Assembly (NCBI RefSeq): GCF_021432385.1
Contig: NZ_JAEACT010000002.1
Location: 434,001-498,000, forward strand
DNA: 64,000 nucleotides
Reading direction: 5' to 3'
DNA from: Clostridium hydrogenum
GTDB taxonomy: Bacteria > Bacillota > Clostridia > Clostridiales > Clostridiaceae
A program made the translations under genes and the position numbers. Below the pieces are notes generated by a model that saw only the letters and a list, made by a program, of their open reading frames with translations, had not been told where the DNA came from and did no database searches. Positions 9,028 through 19,207 of the stretch are shown one piece after another; within the stretch, counting starts at the first letter, position 1, and each line of letters opens with the position of its first letter.

Positions 9028-9303
9028 CAGAGTACAGTTAAGGATGATTTACCTTCCTTACGTCAGGCAAATCTCAAACTTAAATGTTGTCAGCTTCGCT
9101 GAACAGCATTAGGACCGAGATTGCGTAAGCAATCAAAAAATAAGTTTTAAGATTTTCTGTAGCAAGGATTATTAATATACAAAGTTTTATTGTACTACTA
9201 TTGACAGTGCATCTACTAAGTTAAAGAACCTACATGGGCTTACGCCCAAACCCCTAGCAAGTGTATCCTTCACTGTACTCTGTACTCTGTCATCTGTACT
9301 CTA
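9006..9303. repeat. Palindromic repeat A, copy 2 (enlarged)
   Basis: The left tip CAGAGTACAGATTACAGATG lies inside the end of the preceding flavoprotein gene and provides its stop codon. The body has the usual GATTTACC/GGCAAATC, TGTTGTCAGCTTCGCTGAAC and GATTGCGTAAGCAATC hairpins. The right half carries ~70 extra bases (9190-9260) not found in other copies. The right tip is GTACTCTGTACTCTGTCATC. Confidence 0.8.
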
Positions 9304-9311
9304 AATAAAGA

Positions 9312-9923
9312 TTACTTATAATCATCTACATCAAATTCATAGTTTTTATAATAGTATTTACGGTCTTCTTCGGTAATTTCTCGAACAACTTTGCAAGGGT
9401 TTCCTACTGCTATTACATTATCAGGAATATCTTTAGTAACAACACTTCCTGAACCTATAACAGCATTATTTCCAATATGAACTCCAGGATTTACAACAAC
9501 ATTTCCACCAAGCCAAACATTATCGCCTATTGTTATACCAATCCCATACTCATATCCAGAGTTTCTCGAATCCGGATGTATTGGATGTCCAGCCGTATAT
9601 AAAGAAACATTTGGTGCAAATTGCACATTGTCTCCTATAACTACCTTTCCAACATCTAAAATTGTACAGTTATAATTAGCGAAGAAATAATCTCCAATCT
9701 CAATATTTTTTCCATAATCACAATGAAAAGGCGCTTCAATATGAACTTTTGCCCCCGCTTTACCAAGAATATCTCTTATTAAATTGTCAATTTTCTGGCT
9801 TTCTTCTGGTCTACAGCAATTATACTCATATATTTTCTTTTTATTCTCTATTCGTTCTTCCTCTAATCCGTCTAACCAAGCTTTATATGGCAAACCTGCT
9901 AACATTCTATCCTTCTGATTCAT
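9312..9923 (-). CDS. maa: Maltose/galactoside O-acetyltransferase-type hexapeptide acetyltransferase
   Basis: 203-aa left-handed beta-helix acetyltransferase using acetyl-CoA. It has the family N-terminus (KDRMLAGLPYKAW), the catalytic-His region TAGHPIHPDSRN and hexapeptide repeats (IGDNVWLGGNVVVNPGVHIG). The family acetylates maltose, galactosides or related sugars; the in vivo substrate is uncertain. The start was placed at the internal ATG (9923) because AAGGGAGA lies 8 nt upstream. The 10-codon upstream extension has no ribosome binding site. Confidence 0.85.
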   Translation of the reverse strand: MNQKDRMLAGLPYKAWLDGLEEERIENKKKIYEYNCCRPEESQKIDNLIRDILGKAGAKVHIEAPFHCDYGKNIEIGDYFFANYNCTILDVGKVVIGDNVQFAPNVSLYTAGHPIHPDSRNSGYEYGIGITIGDNVWLGGNVVVNPGVHIGNNAVIGSGSVVTKDIPDNVIAVGNPCKVVREITEEDRKYYYKNYEFDVDDYK

Positions 9924-10052
9924 GATTATATTCTCCCTTTCTATAAAAATCATATTTGCTATGTATAAGCATTTATCATTATAGTTTAATGCAATCTTGT
10001 CACATTTCTAAATCATTAACTGTTTATGTAATATTAAAACCAAAAACTTTTA

Positions 10053-10081
10053 TTTACAACACTATACAAATTAAATATAAT
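10053..10081 (+). promoter_or_regulatory. Sigma-A promoter of the small membrane-protein locus
   Basis: TTTACA (10053-10058), 17-nt spacer, TATAAT (10076-10081). It lies 50 nt upstream of the small ORF at 10131 and points towards it, which supports that locus being transcribed. Confidence 0.7.
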
Positions 10082-10130
10082 ATTTTATATAAGTATATTT
10101 TTTACAACAAATATGTTGAGGTGTATGCCT

Positions 10131-10217
10131 ATGAATATCACTGAAATGCTATTTATAATATCAATATTACTATCTCTTGTTTTGTACTACGTTATAAAAA
10201 TTTTAGAATCCGCCTAA
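10131..10217 (+). CDS. 28-aa hydrophobic small protein, possibly first part of a frameshifted gene
   Basis: ATG at 10131 follows GAGGTG with 8-nt spacing and encodes 28 residues forming one membrane segment (MLFIISILLSLVLYYVI). It ends at TAA 10215-10217. The reading frame of the next small ORF is open from 10145 and overlaps it. A one-base shift in the A-run near 10196 would join both into one ~90-aa three-helix membrane protein. No family is recognised. Confidence 0.5.
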   Translation: MNITEMLFIISILLSLVLYYVIKILESA

Positions 10218-10228
10218 AAAAAACTATA

Positions 10229-10402
10229 ATGAAATATATGATCTTATTATTCATAATCATCTCAGTTATAGCCTATGCCTTTATCTACTTATCAAATTAC
10301 GATGGATGCGGCGGATTTTCTTTTATATTTATTTTTTTAGAAGCAGTACTATTGTTAATTTTTAGCTTTATTGAAAAACTATACAAAAAACTCAAAGCTT
10401 AA
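10229..10402 (+). CDS. 57-aa two-helix membrane protein, possibly second part of a frameshifted gene
   Basis: 57 residues with two hydrophobic stretches (YMILLFIIISVIAYAFIYL and FSFIFIFLEAVLLLIFSFI) and a basic tail (KLYKKLKA). The ATG at 10229 has no ribosome binding site, but the frame is open upstream to 10145 and reads a basic segment (RYKNFRIRLKKT) that would suit a loop after the first helix of the preceding ORF. It is either a translationally coupled small protein or the 3' part of a broken gene. No family is recognised. Confidence 0.45.
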   Translation: MKYMILLFIIISVIAYAFIYLSNYDGCGGFSFIFIFLEAVLLLIFSFIEKLYKKLKA

Positions 10403-10462
10403 GACTTACCTAAGCAGCCGCTTAAGGCAAGTCCTTCTTATCTTCTGTACTCCTTACTCTGA
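10403..10462. repeat. Remnant of repeat A, possible bidirectional terminator
   Basis: CTTACCTAAG/CTTAAGGCAAG forms a hairpin, followed by GTCCTTCTTATCTTCTGTAC and TCCTTACTCTG, which resemble the right half of repeat A. It lies between two convergent genes and may serve as a weak terminator. Confidence 0.5.
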
Positions 10463-10468
10463 ATCACC

Positions 10469-11215
10469 TTAAGCCTTTGTAAGTATTACCTTTATAAGAG
10501 TAAGTTTTTCACCTTCTGCATTTTTTATTACATTCTTAAAAGTATATCCGTCTTCCGTTTCGTCCATTTCCGTTTCAACAGTTATTTTTTCACCGTATGA
10601 AACTTCTTTTTCATAAATTACTTTTATGTCTGAAATACTACAGTTTGTCACTACTTCTAATGGAACATTCTCAAGAGCCCAAGATACATATTTAACATTA
10701 TTTACATGCATATTTGTATCTATGTCACTATATCTAACATTAAATTTCTTCTCAAAATCTATTTTTTCAGGTACAGATAATTTCTCAAACTCAAGCTGAG
10801 TATCATCATCTTTTGTAAGTCCGTATGCTGTATAAATTTCTTCATTAACTCTGCAGGGTTTTCTTTTTTCTGTGTTGATTAAAAACCAAAGAGAATTTGC
10901 TTCTCCTATTTTTTCACCTTTGTTAAATATTTCAAATTTTCTATATGCATAAAATTTTCTTATAGAATAAGGACAAGTTCTCACTGTTATCGTATCATTA
11001 TACTCAGGATACTTGTCCATGTGAACATCCCATTTATAAACAACCCAAGCAATTTTATTGTCCATTAAGTAATTCATACCTACACCAAGTTTTTCACTTT
11101 GATAAGTAGCTATATCCCCTAAATAATTCATTATAGATGTAATATTAGCCCTTTTCTTATAATTCACCTCATAAAAATGAATATTATACTCTTTATCAGT
11201 TATAACTCTTTCCAA
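10469..11215 (-). CDS. Acyl-ACP thioesterase
   Basis: 248-aa protein of the FatA/FatB-like bacterial acyl-ACP thioesterase family, with two hot-dog folds in tandem. The first half contains NYLGDIATYQSEKLGVG and the second begins FNVRYSDIDTNMHVNNVKYVSWALE, whose D-x-N-x-H-x-N motif is the conserved active-site region. It releases fatty acids from acyl carrier protein. The start was put at TTG 11215, six nt after GAGGTGA; the TTG two codons earlier touches the ribosome binding site. A monocistronic gene. Confidence 0.82.
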   Translation of the reverse strand: MERVITDKEYNIHFYEVNYKKRANITSIMNYLGDIATYQSEKLGVGMNYLMDNKIAWVVYKWDVHMDKYPEYNDTITVRTCPYSIRKFYAYRKFEIFNKGEKIGEANSLWFLINTEKRKPCRVNEEIYTAYGLTKDDDTQLEFEKLSVPEKIDFEKKFNVRYSDIDTNMHVNNVKYVSWALENVPLEVVTNCSISDIKVIYEKEVSYGEKITVETEMDETEDGYTFKNVIKNAEGEKLTLIKVILTKA

Positions 11216-11372
11216 CTTCAATCACCTCAAATATAAAAATAAGCACCATTAATGTTTAATTATAACATTAATAATGCTTATTTTAAAGTAACTTTATTAC
11301 AAGTCACCAAATTATAAATGAGCAAATGCCATCTATAACCTTATTTTACATATAATCAAAATATTTTACTGA

Positions 11373-11558
11373 TTATTTATTTAATGCGTTCATTAATTCG
11401 TCTACGTTTATTCCATGAACCATTGCAGCTTCTTCTATAGTTTCACCTTGAGCTGAAGGACAAGCAACGCAGCCCATTCCAAAACTCATTAAAACTTGAG
11501 CAGCATCTGGGTATTGTCTTATAGTTTCACCTATAGTCATATCCTTAGTTATACTCAT
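11373..11558 (-). CDS. DUF1858 redox-disulfide domain protein
   Basis: 61-aa protein with the DUF1858 pattern: a helical start (MTIGETIRQYPDAAQVLMSFGM) and the motif GCVACPSAQGETIEEAA carrying a CxxC pair. These domains accompany hybrid-cluster and redox proteins; the exact role is unknown. The start is the ATG at 11558, 8 nt after AGAGG. It has its own promoter at 11593-11620. Confidence 0.85.
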   Translation of the reverse strand: MSITKDMTIGETIRQYPDAAQVLMSFGMGCVACPSAQGETIEEAAMVHGINVDELMNALNK

Positions 11559-11592
11559 AATACACAACCTCTTTTCTTTTATTGATGATTAT

Positions 11593-11620
11593 ATTATACC
11601 TAAGTTTTTCAATATGTCAA
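11593..11620 (-). promoter_or_regulatory. Sigma-A promoter of the DUF1858 gene
   Basis: On the minus strand TTGACA (11620-11615), 16-nt spacer, TATAAT (11598-11593), both consensus boxes. It is 35 nt upstream of the DUF1858 start codon. Confidence 0.85.
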
Positions 11621-11631
11621 AACCTATTTGG

Positions 11632-11728
11632 TTCAATTCACAATGCATAGTTCACAATTCACAATGATTTCTTACTTTTCTCCGCTAAAGCTATAAAAAA
11701 TCTTCCTTCATTGTGAATTGTGAATTGA
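11632..11728. repeat. Repeat A variant with ATTCACAATG-type tips
   Basis: An inverted repeat whose tips are quasi-tandem CAATTCACAATGCATAG / TTCACAATTCACAATG on the left and CATTGTGAATTGTGAATTG on the right. The interior (TTTTCTCCGCTAAAGC and AAATCTTCCTTC) is a shortened repeat A core. It lies just downstream of purA. It shows that A-type cores can carry a different tip sequence. Confidence 0.65.
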
Positions 11729-11729
11729 T

Positions 11730-13025
<1,296 letters not shown>

Positions 13026-13135
13026 TCACTTTCATAACAAAAGATTATTTTACTCAAAGTTTACCACAAATAAATATACCATAAAAAAGTCGTTTTGTCT
13101 TTAGTTTTCAACAAAAAATCGAATATTTATTATAT

Positions 13136-14332
13136 TTATCCAAATATTGTTCGTAACAAGTGAGAACTGTGATCATCATCTTTTTTTTCATTAAGGACTT
13201 CATTATAAATTTCAAGAACCCTTTTTCCAAAGTTTTCTGTTGAATACAATTTAGACTTTTCAATTGCATTAGCACTTATAGTCTCTCTTACCCCTTTATC
13301 AGATACTATTTTTTGTATTTCAAAAACGAACTGTTCCTTATTATCATATGTGTACCCAGTTTCACCGTTAATGACTAAATCCTTTATACACAAATCCCAT
13401 TTGCATATAACTGGACAACCACTTGCAAGAGATTCAATATACGTAAGTCCTTGAGATTCACTTTTAGATGCTGTAACAAAAGCAATTCCAAGTTTATAGT
13501 ATTTTTGAACTTCTTCAACATCAATCATTCCTGTGAATTTAACACTATCTTGTATTTGAAGTTCTGCAACAAGTTCTTTAAGATTAGAAATATATGGCCC
13601 CCCACCTACAATTAACAGCTTAAGCTTAGGCATGGGTTTTAATACTTCTTTAAACAATTTAATTACTTCATCTATATTTTTTTCCTCTGCTATTCTTCCA
13701 ACATAAATAATTATATCATCAGCAAGGGTTAACCCATATTTATTTAGAATTGATTCCTTTTCTTCCAAAGTTAAATTCTTACTAAATTTGTTTATATCAA
13801 TTCCCGTTGGTGCTATTTTTATACCTGTTCGTATCCCATAACTGCTCAAGGACTCCTTAACTTTTTCAGTTGGTGCTATTATTTCATCAAAGGTATTAAA
13901 CAGTAGCTTTATTAATCTAGACATAGTGCCCTTTCCTATAACTTTTCCCTTTAAAAAATACTGCAGATAGTCTTCATACATAGTGTGATAGGTGTGTATT
14001 TGTGGTATATTTAGCTTTCTCTTTATGTATTTTGCCACAATCATAGTAGAAAACTCTGTTTGAGAATGTATAATATCTGGACCCCACTCTATTAATTGCC
14101 TTATTATTTTATTTCCAAAGGGCCTTATAATTTTAGCTTGAGGATATACTCTTACAAATCTAGAATTTAAATAATATACATCTCCCTCTACATGCTGTTT
14201 ACCATCATAAGATAAAGCAAGTATTTTAACATCATTCCCCGCCGCTTTTAACTGTTTGTATAAGTTATTAATAGAAATAACAACTCCATTTATCATAGGA
14301 TAATACGTATCTGTCGTAATTAAAATTTTCAT
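13136..14332 (-). CDS. GT4 glycosyltransferase (diglucosyl-diacylglycerol synthase type)
   Basis: 398-aa GT-B fold transferase of family GT4. The N-terminus (MKILITTDTYYPMINGVV) resembles 1,2-diacylglycerol 3-glucosyltransferases and mannosyltransferases of Firmicutes. The nucleotide-sugar domain has VGRIAEEKN and VGGGPYISNLK, and the E-x7-E motif appears as ESQGLTYIESL. The likely role is membrane glycolipid or cell-surface glycan synthesis; the acceptor is an inference. AGGTGA lies 7 nt before the ATG. Upstream is the FAD protein gene on the same strand with a 124-nt gap. Confidence 0.82.
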   Translation of the reverse strand: MKILITTDTYYPMINGVVISINNLYKQLKAAGNDVKILALSYDGKQHVEGDVYYLNSRFVRVYPQAKIIRPFGNKIIRQLIEWGPDIIHSQTEFSTMIVAKYIKRKLNIPQIHTYHTMYEDYLQYFLKGKVIGKGTMSRLIKLLFNTFDEIIAPTEKVKESLSSYGIRTGIKIAPTGIDINKFSKNLTLEEKESILNKYGLTLADDIIIYVGRIAEEKNIDEVIKLFKEVLKPMPKLKLLIVGGGPYISNLKELVAELQIQDSVKFTGMIDVEEVQKYYKLGIAFVTASKSESQGLTYIESLASGCPVICKWDLCIKDLVINGETGYTYDNKEQFVFEIQKIVSDKGVRETISANAIEKSKLYSTENFGKRVLEIYNEVLNEKKDDDHSSHLLRTIFG

Positions 14333-14456
14333 TTTGCTTCACCTGCCCTTCTTGCCTAACTTATATTTTAACCAAACTTATTATAATCAATGCACAATAT
14401 AGTATATATCATAATTCTTATATTCAGTTAATACAATTCTTAAAATTTTCTTAAAA

Positions 14457-15830
14457 TTATTCTTTAATCTTTGCAAGTAGCCTTCCAACATAAACTCCAC
14501 TTGCAGCTGCTTGTGATAGAGAATGTGTAACTCCAGAACCGTCTCCAAGTATATACAAGCCTTTAATAACTGTTTCAAGATTGGAATCTACCTCTACTTT
14601 TGAATTATAAAACTTAACTTCAACACCATAAAGAAGTGTATCCTCATTAGCTGTACCAGGCGCTATATTGTTTAATGCATAAATCATTTCTATAATATCA
14701 TCGAGTTGCCTCTTAGGTATTACAAGAGCTAAATCGCCTGGAGTCGCTTTTAAAGTTGGTATAGTAAAACTTTTCTCCATTCTTCTTTCATTGCTTCTTC
14801 TTCCATTAACTAAGTCACCAAATCTTTGAACAATAACTCCTCCACCAAGCATATTACTAAGTCTAGCTATGGACTCTCCATATTCATTACTATTTTTAAA
14901 AGGTTCCGTAAACCGGTTGGATACAAGAAGTGCAAAGTTAGTATTACTAGTAAGAAGTTCTGGATTTGAATAACTATGCCCGTTTACGGTTATTATCCCA
15001 TTTGTATTTTCAGTTACCACTTCTCCGTGAGGATTCATACAAAAGGTTCTAACCATATCTCCATATTTTTTTGTCTTATATATTATTTTACTTTCATATA
15101 CCTTATCAGTTATGTGCTCAAATACCTCTGCTGGCAATTCTACACGTACACCAATATCAACTCTATTGCTTTCTGTTCTTATTTTAAGTTTAGAACACAC
15201 TTTGGAAATCCATTTTGATCCAGAACGCCCCGTTGCTAATATTAATTTTTTTGAATTATATGTTTCTTTATCAGTTGCCACCTCAAATCCATCGTTTTTA
15301 TTAATTACATCCTTTACCTCTGTATCAAAAATTATTTCTATTCTTTCATTTAAATATTTAAAAATGTTACCCATTATAACTACATTTCTATCTGTTCCTA
15401 AATGCCTTACCTTTGCATCAAGTAAATGTAAATCATGCTGTAAAGCCTTACTCTTAAGATTAGAATTATTTGTTGAATAAAGTTTAGCATCTTCTCCTCC
15501 CATGCTACATAAAACTTTATCAACATAATTCATTAATTCTAATGCCTCATTATATCCTAGATATTTATATAGTTCTCCGCCAAAGTTATTTGTTATATTG
15601 TATTTACCATCTGACAAACTTCCTGCTCCACCATATCCATTCATTATATTACAAATTGGGCATTGAATACATGTTTTTATTTTTTTACCATCTATAGGGC
15701 AAATTCTCTTATCTAAACTGTGACCTTTTTCTATCATCAATATCTTTAAATTTGAATTAATCTTTACAAGTTCATATGCAGCAAAAATCCCACTGGCTCC
15801 TGCCCCAACAATAATTATATCATAATTCAT
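14457..15830 (-). CDS. FAD-dependent dehydrogenase of the COG2509 type
   Basis: 457-aa flavoprotein. The N-terminal dinucleotide motif is IIVGAGASGIFAAYEL. A Cys-rich stretch follows (CPIDGKKIKTCIQCPICN, near residues 43-60), characteristic of this uncharacterised dehydrogenase family. The C-terminal motif GLYILGDGSGVTHSLSQAAASG binds FAD. The substrate is unknown. AGGAGG precedes the ATG by 7 nt. Confidence 0.8.
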   Translation of the reverse strand: MNYDIIIVGAGASGIFAAYELVKINSNLKILMIEKGHSLDKRICPIDGKKIKTCIQCPICNIMNGYGGAGSLSDGKYNITNNFGGELYKYLGYNEALELMNYVDKVLCSMGGEDAKLYSTNNSNLKSKALQHDLHLLDAKVRHLGTDRNVVIMGNIFKYLNERIEIIFDTEVKDVINKNDGFEVATDKETYNSKKLILATGRSGSKWISKVCSKLKIRTESNRVDIGVRVELPAEVFEHITDKVYESKIIYKTKKYGDMVRTFCMNPHGEVVTENTNGIITVNGHSYSNPELLTSNTNFALLVSNRFTEPFKNSNEYGESIARLSNMLGGGVIVQRFGDLVNGRRSNERRMEKSFTIPTLKATPGDLALVIPKRQLDDIIEMIYALNNIAPGTANEDTLLYGVEVKFYNSKVEVDSNLETVIKGLYILGDGSGVTHSLSQAAASGVYVGRLLAKIKE

Positions 15831-16014
15831 AAAAAAACCTCCTAAATATTTGTTATATAAATACTAAGTTTCAGGTGGTTTATCTTTAACCATCTTAGCA
15901 AAGCAAAATAATGTAGTCAACATAATTTACCAATTGTTAATGAATCTAATCCTTAATATTTTATTTAATAAATGTAAATAATATAGACATACAGATAAAC
16001 TAGAGGTGTCGATT

Positions 16015-16527
16015 ATGAATATAGCTAATGTTCTTACTATTTTTAGATTCATCTTAATTCCATATTTTATATTTGTGTTTTTTTCCAATTCTTCAAACAG
16101 CCTATATCTTTCTGTAATTATTTTCTTCGCTGCTGGTTTTACAGATATACTTGATGGATATATAGCTAGAAATTTTAATATGGTAACTAAAATTGGAACT
16201 GTTCTTGATCCATTAGCAGATAAACTTATGCTAATTACTGTATTAAGTTGTTTTACTTTAAAAAATTATATACCCATGTTTATCATAATAATATTATTAA
16301 TTAAAGAGTTATCAATGATACTAACTGGAATACTTCTTTATCAACAAAATATAATTATACCTGCTAATATATTTGGTAAAGCCTCTACATTTCTATTTTA
16401 TATTTCTATATTATTTATTGTTTTTAGTAAAGTTTTGGGCATAATTTTATTATACTCCGCCACACTAACTACCTTAATAGCTTATGTAAATTATTTTTTT
16501 ATATTTATGAAAAAGCGACAAATGTAA
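16015..16527 (+). CDS. pgsA: CDP-diacylglycerol-glycerol-3-phosphate 3-phosphatidyltransferase
   Basis: 170-aa integral membrane CDP-alcohol phosphotransferase making phosphatidylglycerol phosphate. The catalytic motif D-G-x2-A-R-x8-G-x3-D-x3-D is complete (DGYIARNFNMVTKIGTVLDP and LADK). Four or five further membrane segments follow. The start is ATG 16015, 5 nt after AGAGGTGTC; an in-frame GTG at 16006 lies within the ribosome binding site. The stop codon is followed within 2-3 nt by palindrome B copy 2. Substrate assignment is by family; related enzymes make other phospholipids. Confidence 0.85.
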   Translation: MNIANVLTIFRFILIPYFIFVFFSNSSNSLYLSVIIFFAAGFTDILDGYIARNFNMVTKIGTVLDPLADKLMLITVLSCFTLKNYIPMFIIIILLIKELSMILTGILLYQQNIIIPANIFGKASTFLFYISILFIVFSKVLGIILLYSATLTTLIAYVNYFFIFMKKRQM

Positions 16528-16529
16528 GG

Positions 16530-16719
16530 ATGAGAAGTAAAAGTGTTCTGAAACATTAAATAAAAGCAATAAATCTAAGAGAAATATTCTTAAAATCCTA
16601 AGAACTTTCAATAACTCACTAACGTTCAAACAAATTGAAAGTTCTAAGTCTTTTAAGAATATTTCTCTAAGATTTATAAGCTTTTATTTAAATTGTTTCA
16701 AAACACTCTTACTTCTCAT
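16530..16719 (+). repeat. Palindromic element B, copy 2
   Basis: A ~190-bp inverted repeat that starts 2 nt after the pgsA stop codon. The outer arms are ATGAGAAGTAAAAGTGTTCTG and its complement. The inner stem is GAACTTTCAAT/ATTGAAAGTTC, where copy 1 has GAGTTTTCAAT/ATTGAAAACTC, so both arms changed together. Orientation relative to the upstream gene is the same as copies 1 and 3. The short trailing hairpin of copies 1 and 3 is absent. Confidence 0.85.
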
Positions 16720-16796
16720 TTACAGTGGTTTAAGGATGATTTTCTGCTTCAGCAGAAAATCTTAAAAATAATAAGTTATAAAATTTTTCGCATGTT

Positions 16797-18692
16797 TTAA
16801 TTCGACCCTAAATATTTTAATATTCCATCAGCAATGGCCTCAGCTGCTTTATCTCTAAATGATGCATCATTCAGCTCCTGTTCTTCTTTATCATTAGTTA
16901 TAAATGCAACATCCGTAACTACAGCTGGTGCATTTGTATTTTGAAGTACTGTATAAGTTCCAGTTTTTACGCCCCTGTTATATGTACCTAAATCATTAAC
17001 TAGCTCATTTTGAATAGAATTTGCGAGTGCCTGTCCATTTGAGCTGCCTGGATAATAATAAGTTTCAGTTCCATATGCATTGTTTGCTGTATAACTATTT
17101 ACGTCAATTGATACAAATAAATTTGAATTCGCGGTATTTGCTACATTGCATCTTGTTTGAGAATCCTCTGTTTGATCTGTAGTTCTTGTATAAATCACAT
17201 TTACATTATGTTGCTTTAATATATTTCCAACTTCAAGTGCAATATCTAAGTTTATATTTTTTGCAACAGTACCGCTTTGACCAGTAGCCCCCGAATCATC
17301 TCCACCGTGTGCCGCATCTATAGTTATAGTATAATTTGTTTGAGGACTTGGAATATTGGAAGCCTTGGTTGTAAAATTCATAATAGTTAAAGCCTTTAAC
17401 GCTTTGCCACTATCTGATTTAACTCCATTTGTTACTTCTATAGTGTATTTTTCGCCATTTTCATACCCTGAACTAGGCGGACTAACTATAACTTCATTAG
17501 TATTTTCATCATATGATATACCAACATTGACTATATTATTATTGTTATCATAAACCAATATAGTCTTAGAATTTACAGTTGATGCATCTACTTTTGAATT
17601 AAATTTTATACTCCAAGTTTTTGTAGTGTCCACATCTGTTTTTGAAGCTATAATATTAGCTTGTGAGCTTATACCCGTATTTACGTTCACATTTACTTCC
17701 TTATAGCAATTACTGCCGTCATTTCCCGCAGCAAATACTTTTATTTTATGCGCTCCCTCACTTAAATTGGCTATATAATCAAATCCACTATTTGCAGCAT
17801 TTGAATATTGAGAGTATTGATTTGCTAAATCTGGTGTTGGTAAATTGCTGTCAACCGATTTAACAAATTTTCCATCAACATATATATCTACATTTTTCAC
17901 TCCTGAGGTATTAAGCGCCCAGCCTTTTAAATCCAATGAATTACTTGAATACGTCTGTCCATCGCTTATTCCCAAATTAATCTCAGGCTCACAATCAACT
18001 TTTTTACCTAATATTGTAGCAAATGCTGGACCGCTTATATCCATATCAACTGCTCCATTTATACCAGGTACTTGCCCATTTTCATCATACTGCCATATAG
18101 CATAAGTTCCCCATAGAGGAGTTTTAGGACTTTGCACTCCATAATTAGCTATCCACAAGGGATATTTTGTTATTTTAGAATTTAAATAACTATTTATGTA
18201 GCTAGGATTACAATATATAATAGCTGGTGCTATTGACGATACACTATCTAAAAATGCCAAACATGCATCCGTCATATCTCCACTGCACTGCTGTTCAAAA
18301 TCCAGTACTACAAAATCCACATTTGCTGGGCAATTTTGTTTAAAAAAGTTAGCTTCTTGAATTGCTCCTGCCTTATCCGTGAATCTCGCAAAATGGTACG
18401 CCCCAGCAATAAGTCCATTACTCTTTGTATTTGCTATATTTTGTTTACCATATGGATCAACATAAGTGGTACCTTCTGTTATTTTAGAAATTACAAAGCT
18501 GTATCCAGCATTTTTTACCTTATTAATATCTACAACTCCAGCCCAATTACTTATATCTACCCCCTTATATTGAGTTTGTGTAGCTGCTTGTACAAAATTT
18601 GTCGGAATAAACATGAATACAATAACAATTAATGCCGTGAAAAATACCATTAATATTTTGCTGCTTACTACTGTGGGACCTTTTCTTAACAT
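16797..18692 (-). CDS. Secreted GH25 lysozyme fused to a degenerate amidase_3 domain
   Basis: 631-aa exported protein. A signal peptide (residues about 1-36, ending VQAAT) precedes a GH25 muramidase domain (about 40-225) with the expected acidic residues D46 in GVDISNW and D131/E133 in VVLDFEQQ. Two Ig-like segments follow (about 235-335 and 345-450). The C-terminal domain (about 455-629) has the N-acetylmuramoyl-L-alanine amidase fold, with first zinc ligand H462 kept. The other expected catalytic positions are changed: A477 for Glu, D530 for His in the SIHANS-type motif, and D594 for the catalytic Glu. It probably cleaves glycan strands and uses the amidase fold only for binding. GGAGATGA precedes the ATG. 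Confidence 0.85.
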   Translation of the reverse strand: MLRKGPTVVSSKILMVFFTALIVIVFMFIPTNFVQAATQTQYKGVDISNWAGVVDINKVKNAGYSFVISKITEGTTYVDPYGKQNIANTKSNGLIAGAYHFARFTDKAGAIQEANFFKQNCPANVDFVVLDFEQQCSGDMTDACLAFLDSVSSIAPAIIYCNPSYINSYLNSKITKYPLWIANYGVQSPKTPLWGTYAIWQYDENGQVPGINGAVDMDISGPAFATILGKKVDCEPEINLGISDGQTYSSNSLDLKGWALNTSGVKNVDIYVDGKFVKSVDSNLPTPDLANQYSQYSNAANSGFDYIANLSEGAHKIKVFAAGNDGSNCYKEVNVNVNTGISSQANIIASKTDVDTTKTWSIKFNSKVDASTVNSKTILVYDNNNNIVNVGISYDENTNEVIVSPPSSGYENGEKYTIEVTNGVKSDSGKALKALTIMNFTTKASNIPSPQTNYTITIDAAHGGDDSGATGQSGTVAKNINLDIALEVGNILKQHNVNVIYTRTTDQTEDSQTRCNVANTANSNLFVSIDVNSYTANNAYGTETYYYPGSSNGQALANSIQNELVNDLGTYNRGVKTGTYTVLQNTNAPAVVTDVAFITNDKEEQELNDASFRDKAAEAIADGILKYLGSN

Positions 18693-18877
18693 TTCATCAT
18701 CTCCATAATAAAGTCTACTAATTAAACACTTAATTTAAATTTTAGATTATATTTCATAAAGACTCAAGTTAAAATCTTATATTTTTATTATCGTAACTAT
18801 TTTTATTTTTCTATAATTACTTGGGGCATTACAAAAATACTTATTTACAATCTTAAATTATTGCGAACTAACTAAAC

Positions 18878-19083
18878 CAAAGTACAAAGTATAAAGTACA
18901 GAGTACAAAGAAGGATGATTTTCTTTCCGCTTTGCTAAAGAAAATCTTAAAACTTATTTTGATTGCTTACGCAATCGCAATATTGATGTTGCTCAGCGAA
19001 GCTGACAACATTTAAGTTTAAGATTTGCCTGACGTAAGGAAAGGTAAATCTTCCTTCTTTGTACTTTATACTTTGTACTTTGA
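18878..19083. repeat. Palindromic repeat A, copy 3
   Basis: Left tip AAAGTACAAAGTATAAAGTAC, right tip GTACTTTATACTTTGTAC. The internal hairpins include GATTGCTTACGCAATC and TGCTCAGCGAAGCTGACAAC plus the TTTGCCTGACGTAAGG segment. It fills much of the 515-bp gap between the GH25 gene and the rubrerythrin gene. Confidence 0.85.
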
Positions 19084-19140
19084 AAAAAGGTTCGCAATGT
19101 TTAAAAATTATACCTAAACTATTTTCCAGTTCATCACCAC

Positions 19141-19193
19141 AAAAAAGCGAGCATATCAAGGCGATATAAAACCACCCTAATATGCTCGCTTTT
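19141..19193 (-). terminator. Terminator after rubrerythrin
   Basis: On the minus strand AAAGCGAGCATAT and ATATGCTCGCTTT form a 13-bp stem with a ~27-nt loop, followed by TTTTTT. It lies just downstream of the rubrerythrin stop codon. Confidence 0.85.
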
Positions 19194-19207
19194 AAATAAA
19201 GTTGCCT

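Noticed and set aside
9956..10144. 62-codon open frame upstream of the small membrane ORF
   Set aside because: No ribosome binding site, and it crosses the promoter at 10053-10081. The composition is that of AT-rich spacer.
18947..19159. 70-codon open frame in the gap before rubrerythrin
   Set aside because: It translates repeat A copy 3 and the terminator; the same repeat elsewhere has different frames.
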